A stretch of 64,000 nucleotides of DNA from DASRDZ01 sp035569495 (GTDB taxonomy: Bacteria; Chloroflexota; Dormibacteria; Aeolococcales; Aeolococcaceae), in the NCBI GenBank assembly GCA_035569495.1, contig DATMMX010000051.1, forward strand, positions 88,360-152,359. Direction: 5' to 3'. The notes beneath the pieces were generated by a model. The model was given only the letters and a program-made list of their open reading frames with translations, was not told where the DNA came from and made no database searches. A program made the translations under genes and the position numbers. Shown here piece after piece: positions 7,326 to 16,796 of this stretch (position 1 is the first letter of the stretch; each line of letters begins with the position of its first letter).

Positions 7326-9626
7326 CTACAGGCCGCTCACCCCGTCCCAGCCCCAGGCGAAGTACGGAGCGCCGCCCGGCTGCGGGTTGGTCACCCTGCC
7401 GCCGCCGCTGAGGAACGCGGACTTCTGCACCTGTCCCCAGGGCGCGCGGCGCGGCGCCTCGTGCGGGTCGGAGCCGGAGCGGTTCGGGGTGTCGGAGGTG
7501 GGCGGCGGGTTGGTGCCGTCGGGGTTGGCGCCGCGCACCGGCCCGGTGTCGAACAGGGTGATCGCCGAGCCGTCGTAGGGGAACGAGCTGATCTGCGGGA
7601 TGTTCCAGAAGACGTCGTGGTAGGGGCCGTAGCGCGCGGCCACCAGCGGCGGGTAGAGGCCGTGCGCGCCGATGGTGCGCGCCTCGGTCTCGGCGGTGAT
7701 GTTGGCCACCTGGTGGTCGCCGTAGCCGGGCTGCAGCAGGACGTGGTGGGTCGGCGTGTTGGGCAGCCCCGCGACCATGTGCGACGCGTAGCCGTTGGGA
7801 TCGCTGCGGTCCCACAGCGTCTGGATCAGGTCGAGCACCAGCATGCGCTGCGACTGGTCGGGGTAGGCGGTGTCGAAGACGTTGCTGTAGCCGATCTGGC
7901 CGGTCGGGTCGGAGGGGCTGAAGGTGGTCGGGTCGAACTGCGACAGCGGCTTGTTGGCCACGTAGTCGCTGGAGCGCGGCAGCAGGATCGAGTAGTTCAT
8001 GCCGGGTACGCCCAGAACACAGCGGCGCACGTCGACCGACACCGCGCACACCGTGCCGCCGTAGATGCCGCCCTGGCTGTTGCCGTCGTAGAACGGCTGC
8101 CGGGTGTCGATGAAAGAGGTGCCGTCGCTCCACTTGAAGGCGGCGTTGCTGCTGAACCCCTGCGGGTGGACCATCAGCCGGGCCAGGTAGAGGAAGGCCA
8201 GCTCGCCCTCCTGGACGCGGTCGGTGAGCAGCGGGAAGCGCGACATGTCGGTGAGCGCGATCACCGCGTTGGGCACGTCCGCGGTGGCCATGCCGAACCA
8301 GTCGGTGGCGCAGTACATCATGTCGAAGCGCCGCGCCATGCTGGTCTCGGCGTCGGAGTTGACCTCGCCCGCTCCGCCGAACAGGCCGTGCCCGTACTCC
8401 ACGGGCCGCAGCTTGCGGTGGTTGTCGAAGGCGGGACGGCCCACGTTGCAGATGAAGTTGGCCGAGTAGGTCTGGCCGGGCACCTGCGCCGGCGTCGCGT
8501 CGGGGTTGGTCGGGTCGAGGGCGAACTGGCCCGGCGTCGGGCAGGTGGCGAAGATGTTCTGGGTCAGCGCGCCGCACTTGGTGGGCGGCTCGCAGGTGGG
8601 CGCGATGTAGCAGGGGACGGTGAAGTGGCCGGTCACCCGGCGGGCGACGTCGCCGTTCTGCGCGGGCGTGAAGTCGGTGCTGGAGTCGACGCTGAACGAC
8701 GGCGCGCTGCCGCTGATCCTGCCGTCGCCCAGGGTGGTGTCACCGAGCTGGGCGAAGGCGCCGTCGCGCATGGCCAGCAGGCGGCCGGTGACATTCTTGG
8801 TGCTGGCCGTGGTGAAGTCCCAGGCCAGGTAGAGGTTGCTGCGCTGCACGCCCGCGCGGCGCAGGGTGCTGAAGACGTTCTCCATGTGCGCGCGCCGCGG
8901 GTCGGTGAGTGGCGCGGTGCCGTCGCGGTAGGCGCGGAAGGCCGCCGAGGGCTGCGCGGTGGCGCCGCTGTTGGTGACCAGGTGGCGCAGGGCGACGATG
9001 TAGCGGTGCCCGTCGGTGAGGTTGACCGCGGGGTGGACCATCAGGTCCTGCTGCACCGAGCCGGTCTGCACCACCCCCGCCTCCTGCGTGTATTGGTCGA
9101 TCTCGACCCAAACCGGGACGTGCCGACCGGTGTTCACGTCGAGCAGCACGACGCCGGGGTTGGACTGCGTGTTGGCGGCGAGGTTGGTGACCGGCGGCAG
9201 CCCGGACGGGGCCAGGTCGGCGTTGCTGGTCATGCCGGGGACGACGGTGAGGATCTGCGCGCCGGCGCTGAAGCCGTCGCTGCGGTTCCACTCCTGCGGC
9301 TCGATCGGCTTGCCCTGCGCGTTGCGGGGCATGGCCAGGGCGTTGAGGTCGAGCCGTCGCCCGGTGTCGCTGGTCTGGTCGGGGCGGGTCAGCCAGTCGT
9401 TGGGGTACGGCAGCATGCACTGCGCGGGGTCGATGGGGTCGCAGGCCTGGGGGTTGGTGGGGTCGACGCCGTGGCCCGCCCAGCCGTCAGGGGGCGGCGG
9501 CGTCCACGTGGTGCTGAGGTCGACGGACCAGTTGTCGGCGGCCGCCGGCGCCGGGATCGCCGGCAGCGCAGCCGCCAGCAGGGTGGACGCGACAAGGATC
9601 CAGGGCGCGCGCCGGAGCGACCGCAA
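7326..9626 (-). CDS. Secreted alpha/beta-hydrolase (lipase/esterase-like)
   Basis: A 766-residue exported protein. The start is a TTG at 9626, nine bases after a GGAGG site; the ATG eight bases upstream is out of frame. The signal peptide spans about residues 1-30 (WILVASTLLAAALPAIPAPAAA). The mature part begins with a Cys-containing segment (ACDPIDPAQCMLPYPND) resembling the N-terminal region of bacterial virulence-factor-type lipases. The hydrolase core has a nucleophile elbow GNSQGG with the Ser near residue 511, and an Asp/His pair in GYGDHQV downstream. Several Cys pairs (CYIAPTCEPPTKC) suggest disulfides outside the cell. The product encoded at 10147-12729 has the same architecture and the same S-x-GGIYG elbow. 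The substrate is unknown; an ester or lipid is the natural guess. Confidence 0.85.
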   Translation of the reverse strand: MRSLRRAPWILVASTLLAAALPAIPAPAAADNWSVDLSTTWTPPPPDGWAGHGVDPTNPQACDPIDPAQCMLPYPNDWLTRPDQTSDTGRRLDLNALAMPRNAQGKPIEPQEWNRSDGFSAGAQILTVVPGMTSNADLAPSGLPPVTNLAANTQSNPGVVLLDVNTGRHVPVWVEIDQYTQEAGVVQTGSVQQDLMVHPAVNLTDGHRYIVALRHLVTNSGATAQPSAAFRAYRDGTAPLTDPRRAHMENVFSTLRRAGVQRSNLYLAWDFTTASTKNVTGRLLAMRDGAFAQLGDTTLGDGRISGSAPSFSVDSSTDFTPAQNGDVARRVTGHFTVPCYIAPTCEPPTKCGALTQNIFATCPTPGQFALDPTNPDATPAQVPGQTYSANFICNVGRPAFDNHRKLRPVEYGHGLFGGAGEVNSDAETSMARRFDMMYCATDWFGMATADVPNAVIALTDMSRFPLLTDRVQEGELAFLYLARLMVHPQGFSSNAAFKWSDGTSFIDTRQPFYDGNSQGGIYGGTVCAVSVDVRRCVLGVPGMNYSILLPRSSDYVANKPLSQFDPTTFSPSDPTGQIGYSNVFDTAYPDQSQRMLVLDLIQTLWDRSDPNGYASHMVAGLPNTPTHHVLLQPGYGDHQVANITAETEARTIGAHGLYPPLVAARYGPYHDVFWNIPQISSFPYDGSAITLFDTGPVRGANPDGTNPPPTSDTPNRSGSDPHEAPRRAPWGQVQKSAFLSGGGRVTNPQPGGAPYFAWGWDGVSGL

Positions 9627-9750
9627 CTCGACATGCCTCCAACCAGGGTGTGCAGCGATCCCCCGGCAGCTACAACGCGGCCCGCGCGCCCAACCCTGCG
9701 CGCGGTGCGATCATCTGCCCATGCGCACACCCCAGGAAGGCAGATTGCAC

Positions 9751-10137
9751 ATGGGTGACATGACCCCGATCACGCTCGACGCGACTCCGCCACCGAGCGA
9801 CGCGCCGTTCGCCGACAAGATGGCCTACTACCGCTCGCAGCACACCTCTCGGGGCATCCGGGCCACCCACCTGGTGGGCATCCCCGCGGTGACCATGGCC
9901 CTGCCGCTGATCTTCGGCCGCCCCCGCGTCGGGGTGCCGCTGTTCCTCGGCGGCTGGGCCCTGCAGGTGCTGGGGCACCGGGTGTTCGAGAAGAACAGCC
10001 CGGCGCTGACCAGGGGCCTGCTCACCTACCAGTTCTGCGGTCTCGCCTTCTGGTGCGAGGAGATGGTCGAGCTGATCTCCGGCCAGTCGGACGTGCTCGG
10101 CGGCGGCACCGGCGAGCCCTGGGGGAAGGCGGCCTAG
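9751..10137 (+). CDS. Mpo1/DUF962-like small membrane protein
   Basis: A 128-residue protein with the DUF962/YGL010w (Mpo1-like) pattern: DKMAYYRSQHTSRGIRATHLVGIP, then hydrophobic VTMALPLIFGRPRVGVPLFLGGWALQVLGHRVFEKN. The His-containing first motif and the GH near residue 90 are where yeast Mpo1, an Fe-dependent alpha-oxygenase of 2-hydroxy fatty acids, has its metal-binding histidines. I used the ATG at 9751 because GGAAGG lies ten bases ahead; an in-frame ATG at 9721 would add ten residues. It stands alone on the plus strand between two minus-strand secreted hydrolases. A role in hydroxy-fatty-acid turnover is inferred from the family only. Confidence 0.85.
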   Translation: MGDMTPITLDATPPPSDAPFADKMAYYRSQHTSRGIRATHLVGIPAVTMALPLIFGRPRVGVPLFLGGWALQVLGHRVFEKNSPALTRGLLTYQFCGLAFWCEEMVELISGQSDVLGGGTGEPWGKAA

Positions 10138-10146
10138 CCTCCTCCC

Positions 10147-12729
10147 CTACCGGCGGCGGTGGCGGCGGCGCCACACCCCGGCGCCCACCGCGCCCAGCAG
10201 GAGCAGTGCGCCCGCGCCGGTGCTCACCGGCGCCGCGATCGACGCCGCCACCGAGCGGGCGGTCACGGAGTTGTCCGAAGCGCTTGCCGGCTGCGCCGTC
10301 GAGGCGGACGAGCCCTGCGACGGCGGCGAGGACGCCTGCTGCGACGACGCGGACGCGGGCCTTGCGGTCCCGTGCTGCGCGTTGCGGTTGTCGCTGCCAC
10401 CGCCGGCCGTGCCCCCGCCGTCCGTGGTCACCGGCGTGTGCGCCACCGGCGTGCCGTGCGACGGCGCGGCCGGGCAGTCGCCGCTCGACGGGAAGGGCTG
10501 GCGCGCCGCCGCCTGGCCCGTCTGCGGGTCGGCGTAGTGCAGGCACTCGAGGTTGTTGGGATTGGCGATCGGCGTCTCCAGCCACGCCGGGTTGGTGTCG
10601 ACCAGCATGTCCTGCGACAGGAAGATGCCGAGCTGCTGCTCACCCGACGTGCGCCCGGCGAGAGTCGGGTCGGCGAGCCAGCCGTGCGGGTCGCTGGCGT
10701 ACGTCGGCGTCTTGTCGTTGCGGTAGTAGACGACGTTGTTGAACAGGTCACCGGCGCGGTAGAGGGTGCCCGCGGTCGGGTTGGGCACGGTGCCGTCGCC
10801 GTACGCCGTCTGGAAGGCGACGCTCTTGGGGTTGTTGGCCCACGCCGCGTCAGGACGCAGCAGGATGCGCGGCGCGAAGGTCTCCGGGCTGCCGCTGCGG
10901 TCGAACCAGTTGGTCTCGCCGAACAGCTCCTGCAGCTGCGCCGCGCCGTTGTGGGTGATCACCTCGGGCGGATCGTTGCGCAGGGGCAGGTCCTCGGTGA
11001 AGCCGTTGAGGCCGGGACCGCCGTTGAGCAGGTTGGGGCGGCCGTGGCTGAGGGTGGTCTGCAGGTTGTTGCGGAAGCTGGAGAGCCGGGCGATGTCGAC
11101 GATGGGACCGCCGGGCACGTTCATCAGCGCCTGGTGGATCACCGGGTCGGTGCCGGTCAGCATGGTGCCGTAGATGCCGCCGAAGCTGAGGCCGTAGTAC
11201 ATCACCTTCGAGGTGTCGGCGACGTTGCTGCCCACACCGGGGATGTCGACGCCGGCCATCACGCTGCGGGCCAGCGCCATGTTGTCGACCACGGTCTGCT
11301 GCAGGCCCGACTGCAGCCCGTCGATCGGCTTGCGCGAGGGCAGGTAGCTGCCGTCCGCCTGCCGGTGCGCGGTGGGACCGACACCGTCGTTGAGGCCGTC
11401 GCCGATGGCGCCGTCACCGTCGAGGTCGCGGCCGCGGCCGTAGGTCAGGAAGGTGGTCGAGGTGCCGGTCAGCGTGGTCACCGTCGCGGTGCTGGCGGGA
11501 CCGTAGCCGTGTCCCGAGGGATCGGTGGCGATGGTCATGATGCCCAGCGAGGCGTTGTAGTCGGCGGTGACGAAGAGGTCGTAGTCGCTGCGCGTGAAGC
11601 CCGGGCCGTAGATGGCCACCGGCCACGGCGTGGTCGCCGGGTTGAACTTCGTCGGGTCGGGGGTGACCACCATGACGCCGAGGCGGTCGGCGCCGAAGGG
11701 CGCGGGCGTCTGCGTGGTCGGCACCGGCGGCATCACGCCGTCGGTGTTGCCGTTGACGCTGTCCACGTGTCCCGACGCCGAGGCGTACTGGTAGCGCGGC
11801 GAGAGGAAGCTGCCGAAGGCGTAGTAGCCGGCCGAGGCGGGCGGGACCAGCACCGGCACGGTGGTCGACTGGAAGGCGCCCGGCGCGTTCGGGTCAACCT
11901 TGACCTGATCATTGCGCACCACGCCCTGGGGAACGGCGGGGCCGCCGCTGGGCGGATCGGCGACCGAGGGCCGCACCATGGCCGCCTGGAAGACGTCCGG
12001 CGTGCCGTTCTGCACGAAGCTCATCTTGCGGCTGTCCGTCGAGGTCGACGCCCCGGGGAAGCCCGCCAGCCGGTAGGCGTTGGCCGGGCTGGACAGCGGC
12101 AGGTCCATCGACTTGCGGATGTTGACCAGGCTGGCGCTCGCCGTGCGCGTGGTGAAGCGCGTCGAGCAGCGGCCGTCGCAGGTGTTCACCGCAGCGCCAC
12201 CGGCGTCCTTGATGCCCGGGGCGACGAAGACGCGGTACGGCGTCGACTCGAGGAGCTGCTTGTCGCTGATTCCCGCCAGGGTGTTGGTGGCGGGGTCGAA
12301 GGTCAGCTGGCGCATGCCGCTGGCGAAGTTGCCGGCGTCGTCGGTGATGTAGAAGTTGCTGTCGTCGACCGAGCTGAGGTCGATCGGCCCGGTCAGGGGC
12401 ACGGTGACGCGCGGCTGGATGTCGAAGCCGTCGAGCTTGTTGAGCTCGGCGAAGGCGTCGCAGATCGAGTAGTCGGCGCTGGTGCAGCCCGGGCGGACCT
12501 GGCCGTTGACCATCGGGTAGTCCTGGCCGAGCTCGAAGTTGACGCGCAGGCCGGTGACCTGGCGGCTGTCACGGACGGTGAAGGCGTTGTCGGGGAGGAT
12601 GCGCGAGCCGTAGTGCTCGCCCTGGCGCACCGACACGGGCGACGAGGCGCTGGCGGACGCGGGAAGGGCGCCGCCGAGCGACACCAGGGCAAGGCCCAGC
12701 AGGGCGACACCGTACCGGCGAGCAGTCAT
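10147..12729 (-). CDS. Secreted, C-terminally anchored alpha/beta-hydrolase
   Basis: An 860-residue exported protein read from the ATG at 12729; a TTG at 12741 is an alternative. The signal peptide is MTARRYGVALLGLALVSLGG plus an Ala/Ser cleavage zone. A beta-rich N-terminal domain of about 300 residues (TARFT-type Ig-like strands, e.g. SSTPYRVFVAPGIKDAGG) precedes the hydrolase core with elbow GLSFGGIYG (Ser near residue 514). The ending is a Ser/Gln/Thr-rich stalk, a hydrophobic helix (GAGALLLLGAVGAGVW) and an Arg/His tail, so it is probably surface-anchored. It is a paralogue of the 7326-9626 product. The downstream acid segment AYGDGTVPNPT lacks the His seen in the paralogue's GDHQV, so catalysis is uncertain. 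It encodes no LPXTG motif. Confidence 0.85.
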   Translation of the reverse strand: MTARRYGVALLGLALVSLGGALPASASASSPVSVRQGEHYGSRILPDNAFTVRDSRQVTGLRVNFELGQDYPMVNGQVRPGCTSADYSICDAFAELNKLDGFDIQPRVTVPLTGPIDLSSVDDSNFYITDDAGNFASGMRQLTFDPATNTLAGISDKQLLESTPYRVFVAPGIKDAGGAAVNTCDGRCSTRFTTRTASASLVNIRKSMDLPLSSPANAYRLAGFPGASTSTDSRKMSFVQNGTPDVFQAAMVRPSVADPPSGGPAVPQGVVRNDQVKVDPNAPGAFQSTTVPVLVPPASAGYYAFGSFLSPRYQYASASGHVDSVNGNTDGVMPPVPTTQTPAPFGADRLGVMVVTPDPTKFNPATTPWPVAIYGPGFTRSDYDLFVTADYNASLGIMTIATDPSGHGYGPASTATVTTLTGTSTTFLTYGRGRDLDGDGAIGDGLNDGVGPTAHRQADGSYLPSRKPIDGLQSGLQQTVVDNMALARSVMAGVDIPGVGSNVADTSKVMYYGLSFGGIYGTMLTGTDPVIHQALMNVPGGPIVDIARLSSFRNNLQTTLSHGRPNLLNGGPGLNGFTEDLPLRNDPPEVITHNGAAQLQELFGETNWFDRSGSPETFAPRILLRPDAAWANNPKSVAFQTAYGDGTVPNPTAGTLYRAGDLFNNVVYYRNDKTPTYASDPHGWLADPTLAGRTSGEQQLGIFLSQDMLVDTNPAWLETPIANPNNLECLHYADPQTGQAAARQPFPSSGDCPAAPSHGTPVAHTPVTTDGGGTAGGGSDNRNAQHGTARPASASSQQASSPPSQGSSASTAQPASASDNSVTARSVAASIAAPVSTGAGALLLLGAVGAGVWRRRHRRR

Positions 12730-12898
12730 CGTCAACTCCAACCTCCGAGGCGTGGGCCGCGTGTCCCGCCGCGGCCACGCTCACAAGGACGCCGGAGCAC
12801 CCCCGGGTATTGCGGCCGGCGGCCACGCCAACCCTGCTATCTGAGCAATCTCTCAGCAGATCGTCAGCGACAGGTGCAACAGAGTCGGCGGACTTTGG

Positions 12899-14569
12899 TC
12901 ATAATGACGTGGGGCTGCCCGGCGCCCGCCAGCCGGCAGCCCTTTTCCTTTTCTCCGGCTCCCGCTCGCCCTGGCGCCGCGCCGCCCCCGGCAGGCCGAC
13001 CGCCCCGGCGACGCCGCCGGCCAGCGCCAGCGCCGCCCCGAGCAGCGCGGTGATGCGGAACGCGGAGACGAAGGAGTCGTCCACCGCCGCACGCACCGCG
13101 GTGCGCGTGGCGGCATCGGCCCCCGGCGGAGCGGTCGCCAGCCCGAGCTTCGACTCCTGGGCGACCACGGCGCTGTACACGCCGGGGTCGACGTGGGCGT
13201 CGCGCAGCCGCTGCTCCAGCCCGCTGTCGAAGGCCCGGATCATGACAATGCCGAAAAGTGCGATGGCCAGCAGCCCGGCGACGCGCGAGACCGCGTTGTT
13301 GACCCCCGACGCCGCGCCCGCGTTGTCGGTGGGCACCGAGCCCATCACCGTGGTGGTCAGCGGCGCCACCGTCACCGCCATGCCCAGGCCGAGCACCACC
13401 GACGCCGGGAAGAAGGTCGTCCAGTAGTTGCCACCTGTGGCAGGAACGGCGAAGAGCGCGAAGCCCACCGCGGCGACGCCCGGCCCGACGGTCAGGGGCA
13501 GCCGCGCGCCGTAGCGGTTGACCAGCCCGCCGGACCAGCGCGACAGCGTCGACATGATCAGCACGAAGGGCAGCAGCGCCGCCCCGGCCTCGGCGGGCGA
13601 GTAGCCCTGCACCTCGATGAGGTCGAAGGGGACGAAGAACAGCGCCCCGCTCAGCGCCGCGTAGAGCAGCAGGGTGAGCGCGTTGGTGGCGGCGAAGGCG
13701 CGCGAGCGGAACAGCCAGAGCGGCAGCATGGGGTCGCGGGCCCGCTCCCCCCGGTCGGCGGCCAGGCGCCGCTCCCAGGCGAGGAACACGCTCAGCAGGA
13801 CCAGGCCGCCGATGACCGCGGCCAGGGCGGCGCCGTCGAACCCGCCCGACTGGGCCCGGATCACCCCCATGACCACGCCGCCGAGGCCGAGGCTGACCAG
13901 CAGCGCCCCCGGCCAGTCGAGCCGCCCGTGCTCGGCGGGGTTGCGGCTCTCCGGCACCCGGGTGGCCAGCAGCACCAGCACCGCCACGGCCACGGGCAGG
14001 TTGACGAAGAAGGCCCAGCGCCAGGAGAAGGTGCCCACCAGGAAGCCGCCCAGCACCGGCCCGATCGCCGAGGTGATCGCGCTCGCCCCCGACCAGGTGC
14101 CGATCGCCCGCCCCCGCGTCTCCGGCGGGTAGGCGGCGCTGATCAGCGCCAGCGACCCGGGCACCAGCAGCGCCGCGCCCGCCCCCTGCACGGCCCGGGC
14201 GACGATGAGCACCCCGGGGTTGGGGGCGAAGCCGCACGCCGCCGAGGACACCGCGAACACGGCGACGCCGACCATGACCACCACCCGCCGCCCGTAGCGG
14301 TCGCCGAGCGAGCCGCCGACCAGCAGCAGCGAGGCGAGCAGCAGGGTGTAGGCCTCGACCACCCACTGGGCGTCCCCGGCGGTGGCCCCGAGGTCGCGCT
14401 GCATCGCGGGCAGGGCGACGCTGACCACCGTGCCGTCGATGAAGGCCATCGCCGAGGCCAGGATGGCGGTGAGCAGGACCCAGGGCGCCAGCCGCTCGGC
14501 GCAGCGACGGTCCGACTGGGAGCTGGCGATGGCCGCCTCGTCGCACGGCGGCCGCACCGAGAGGATCAC
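12899..14569 (-). CDS. MFS exporter, DHA2 (EmrB/QacA) family
   Basis: About 556 residues with fourteen predicted helices. Motif A GSLGDRYGRRVVVMVG follows helix 2, and motif C-like GPVLGGFLVGTFSWRW lies in helix 5; D-MSF-IDGTVVSVALPAM in helix 1 is the DHA2 signature with its membrane acidic residue. The family uses the proton gradient to export drugs or metabolites. The start is uncertain: I used the GTG at 14569 (VILSVRPPCDEAA), which precedes the first helix by about 30 residues; no strong ribosome site is visible. The stop is 157 bases from the next gene. A hydrolase gene ends 38 bases upstream in the same direction, so the two may be co-transcribed. Confidence 0.9.
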   Translation of the reverse strand: MILSVRPPCDEAAIASSQSDRRCAERLAPWVLLTAILASAMAFIDGTVVSVALPAMQRDLGATAGDAQWVVEAYTLLLASLLLVGGSLGDRYGRRVVVMVGVAVFAVSSAACGFAPNPGVLIVARAVQGAGAALLVPGSLALISAAYPPETRGRAIGTWSGASAITSAIGPVLGGFLVGTFSWRWAFFVNLPVAVAVLVLLATRVPESRNPAEHGRLDWPGALLVSLGLGGVVMGVIRAQSGGFDGAALAAVIGGLVLLSVFLAWERRLAADRGERARDPMLPLWLFRSRAFAATNALTLLLYAALSGALFFVPFDLIEVQGYSPAEAGAALLPFVLIMSTLSRWSGGLVNRYGARLPLTVGPGVAAVGFALFAVPATGGNYWTTFFPASVVLGLGMAVTVAPLTTTVMGSVPTDNAGAASGVNNAVSRVAGLLAIALFGIVMIRAFDSGLEQRLRDAHVDPGVYSAVVAQESKLGLATAPPGADAATRTAVRAAVDDSFVSAFRITALLGAALALAGGVAGAVGLPGAARRQGEREPEKRKRAAGWRAPGSPTSL

Positions 14570-14607
14570 CGCCAAACGGTACTCCGCGACGGGGCGCGAC
14601 GCGAGGC

Positions 14608-15633
14608 CTAGCGGCGGGCGCGACGCCCCCGGGCGTGGCCGTCGGTGGCGGCGACCCGGATCGCCGAGGTGTCGTGGCGGTGGCTGCGGGGCAGGGCGCC
14701 GCGGTCGAGGAAGGGCCCGACCGCGTCGAGGAAGGCCTCGGGCGCCTCGAGCTGGGGCGAGTGCCCGGCGTCGTCGATGATGCGCACCTCCAGGCCGCCG
14801 ATCCGCTCCAGCAGGGCGAGCGCGTCGGAGAGCGGGACGAGGCGGTCCTGCCGTCCCCAGATGGCCAGCACCGGCACGTCCACCGGCGCCTCCAGGTCCT
14901 GAACCTCGCTGCGGAAGGCGTCGACCACGTCGTGGGCGTTGCGCAGGAAGCGGTGGATGCGGGCGCGGCTGTTGAGCCGCTCGGCGAAGAGGTGGACGCT
15001 GCGCTCGCTGACGTTGGCCGGGTCGGCGAAGGCCATGCGCCGGTAGGCCTCGCCGATCACCCGCTCCAGCACCGGGCGCGGCGTCAGGCTGAGCGGCACC
15101 GCGCTGACCAGGCGGACCAGCGGCTCGAAGCGCACCAGCGACCACCACGCCGGGATCCCCTGCCCCACCCCCGCCGGATCGACCAGCACCAGCCGCGAGA
15201 CCAGGGCGGGGTGGGTCGCCGCCAGGCGCAGGGCCACCGCGCCGCCAACCGAGTTGCCCACCACCGCGGCGCGCTGCCCGGGGGCGGCGCGCTCGATCAG
15301 CTCGGCGAGGAACTCGTCGTAGGCGCGCAGCAGGGGGCGGCGGCGGGCCGGCGAGGAGTGGCCGAAGCCGGGCAGGTCGGGGGCGATGACCAGGTGATGC
15401 GGCGCCAGTCCCTGGATCACCCGGCGCCAGACCAGCGAGCTGTTGCCCAGGCCGTGCACCAGCACCACCGGTGACCCGCGGCCGGCGGCCAGCCAGTGGG
15501 CGTCCACGTCGCCGATGCGGGCGTGGTGGGAGCGGATGTGCTCGGCCGCGGGGCGGCGGGCGCGGCCGTCGCCGGGGGCGTCGTCGCGGAAGTGCTGCTC
15601 GGGCACCACCGGTGCGGTTATGCGCTCGGCCAT
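14608..15633 (-). CDS. Alpha/beta-fold hydrolase
   Basis: A 341-residue intracellular hydrolase. The oxyanion motif VVLVHGLGNSS is near residue 57, the nucleophile elbow GNSVGG near residue 131, the acid in WGRQDRLVP and the catalytic His in DDAGHSPQLEAPEAF. This is the usual triad of the epoxide-hydrolase/haloperoxidase branch. There is no signal peptide, and the tail is basic (GHARGRRARR). It is upstream of the MFS exporter gene by 38 bases on the same strand and divergent from the pirin gene. The substrate cannot be told from the sequence. Confidence 0.9.
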   Translation of the reverse strand: MAERITAPVVPEQHFRDDAPGDGRARRPAAEHIRSHHARIGDVDAHWLAAGRGSPVVLVHGLGNSSLVWRRVIQGLAPHHLVIAPDLPGFGHSSPARRRPLLRAYDEFLAELIERAAPGQRAAVVGNSVGGAVALRLAATHPALVSRLVLVDPAGVGQGIPAWWSLVRFEPLVRLVSAVPLSLTPRPVLERVIGEAYRRMAFADPANVSERSVHLFAERLNSRARIHRFLRNAHDVVDAFRSEVQDLEAPVDVPVLAIWGRQDRLVPLSDALALLERIGGLEVRIIDDAGHSPQLEAPEAFLDAVGPFLDRGALPRSHRHDTSAIRVAATDGHARGRRARR

Positions 15634-15692
15634 CTCTGTTGCAGAGTAGCGAGGCGGGGTTTGCCGGCGCGGCGCGGGGGTATGCCTGGTCC

Positions 15693-16649
15693 ATGCCCGC
15701 TGTCAGCGCCGACACCACCGCCCTTCCCCGGCTCCGCCCGGTGGACCCCGCCTCGCGGCCCCGCCGGGTCGCCGAGGTCATCGATGCCATCACCGCCGTG
15801 GAGGGCGCGGGCTTCATGGTCCGCCGTCCCTTCCGCGACATGCGGGTGACCGACCCCTTCCTGCTCCTCGACCACCTCGGCGCCGTCGAGTACGGCCCCG
15901 GCGAGGCGACCGGCGCGCCCGACCACCCCCACCGCGGCTTCGAGACGGTCACCTACATCATGGACGGCGCCATCCAGCACCGCGACTCGATGGGCGGCGG
16001 CGGCCTGATCAGCGACGGCGCCACCCAGTGGATGACCGCGGGCGCGGGCATCGTCCACTCCGAGATGCCGCCGGACTCGCTGGTGCGCAGCGGCGGCCTC
16101 TTCCACGGCACCCAGCTCTGGGTCAACCTGCCGCGTGACGCCAAGTGGTCGACGCCGAAGTACCAGGACATCGAGCCCGGGCTGGTCCGCCTGCTCGCCT
16201 CGCCCGACGCGGGCGTGCTGGTGCGGCTGATCGCCGGGACGCTCGACGGCTTCGAGGGCCCCGGCGCGACGCACACACCGATCACCTACGCGCACGCCTC
16301 TCTGGCCGCGGGGGCGCGACTGCAGACCGCGTGGCGCACGGACTTCAACGCGCTGGTCTACGTGCTCGCCGGCAGCGGTTCGGTGGGCGACGAGCAGACG
16401 CCGATCCACGAGGGACAGCTCGCCGTCTTCGGTGCGGGCGACCACATCACCGTGAGCGCTTCGGAGACGCAGCCCGCGGGGACGTCGACACTGGAGGTGC
16501 TCCTGCTCGGTGGCCGGCCCATCCGTGAGCCGATCGCCCACTACGGGCCCTTCGTGATGAACACCCGCGAGGAGATCATCCAGGCGATCGAGGACTACCA
16601 GCAGGGGCGGATGGGCTCGATCCCCGCGGTGCACGCGCCGCTCTCCTGA
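15693..16649 (+). CDS. Pirin family protein
   Basis: A 318-residue bicupin of the pirin family. The metal site is readable: DHPHRGFETVTYI gives two His, and GIVHSEMP gives the third His and the Glu. The N-terminal motif RRPFRDMRVTDPFLLLDHLG and the C-terminal cupin with LLLGGRPIREPIAHYGPFVMNT are standard. Pirins bind Fe and act as redox-sensing cofactors or quercetinase-like enzymes; which applies here is unknown. The ATG at 15693 was chosen as the first start giving a family-like N-terminus; the frame is open upstream but contains only Arg-rich nonsense antisense to the hydrolase gene. Confidence 0.92.
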   Translation: MPAVSADTTALPRLRPVDPASRPRRVAEVIDAITAVEGAGFMVRRPFRDMRVTDPFLLLDHLGAVEYGPGEATGAPDHPHRGFETVTYIMDGAIQHRDSMGGGGLISDGATQWMTAGAGIVHSEMPPDSLVRSGGLFHGTQLWVNLPRDAKWSTPKYQDIEPGLVRLLASPDAGVLVRLIAGTLDGFEGPGATHTPITYAHASLAAGARLQTAWRTDFNALVYVLAGSGSVGDEQTPIHEGQLAVFGAGDHITVSASETQPAGTSTLEVLLLGGRPIREPIAHYGPFVMNTREEIIQAIEDYQQGRMGSIPAVHAPLS

Positions 16650-16677
16650 CCGGGCGGTCGGGAGGCGCGCGTGGAGC

Positions 16678-16711
16678 GGCTGTGACGCGCAATGACGGTC
16701 CTGACACAGCC
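16678..16711 (+). terminator. Hairpin downstream of pirin gene
   Basis: A 7-bp inverted repeat (GGCTGTG ... CACAGCC) with a 20-base loop begins 29 bases after the pirin stop and is followed by GTTCT. It is a weak candidate for a factor-independent end; there is no real T-run. Confidence 0.3.
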
Positions 16712-16796
16712 GTTCTGACACCGCGGCCGCTGCCGTAGCGTTGTCGGCGACGCACTTCCTGGGCGTCGCGGACAGCGGTACGGAGCGGCTTTGGCG

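Noticed and set aside
7461..9626. Long plus-strand frame opposite the secreted hydrolase
   Set aside because: Same reason; the hydrolase strand has signal peptide, ribosome site and catalytic motif.
10159..12898. Long plus-strand frame opposite the anchored hydrolase
   Set aside because: Shadow frame produced by GC-rich codons; no domain, start or ribosome site, and composition is Arg/Gly/Val-rich.
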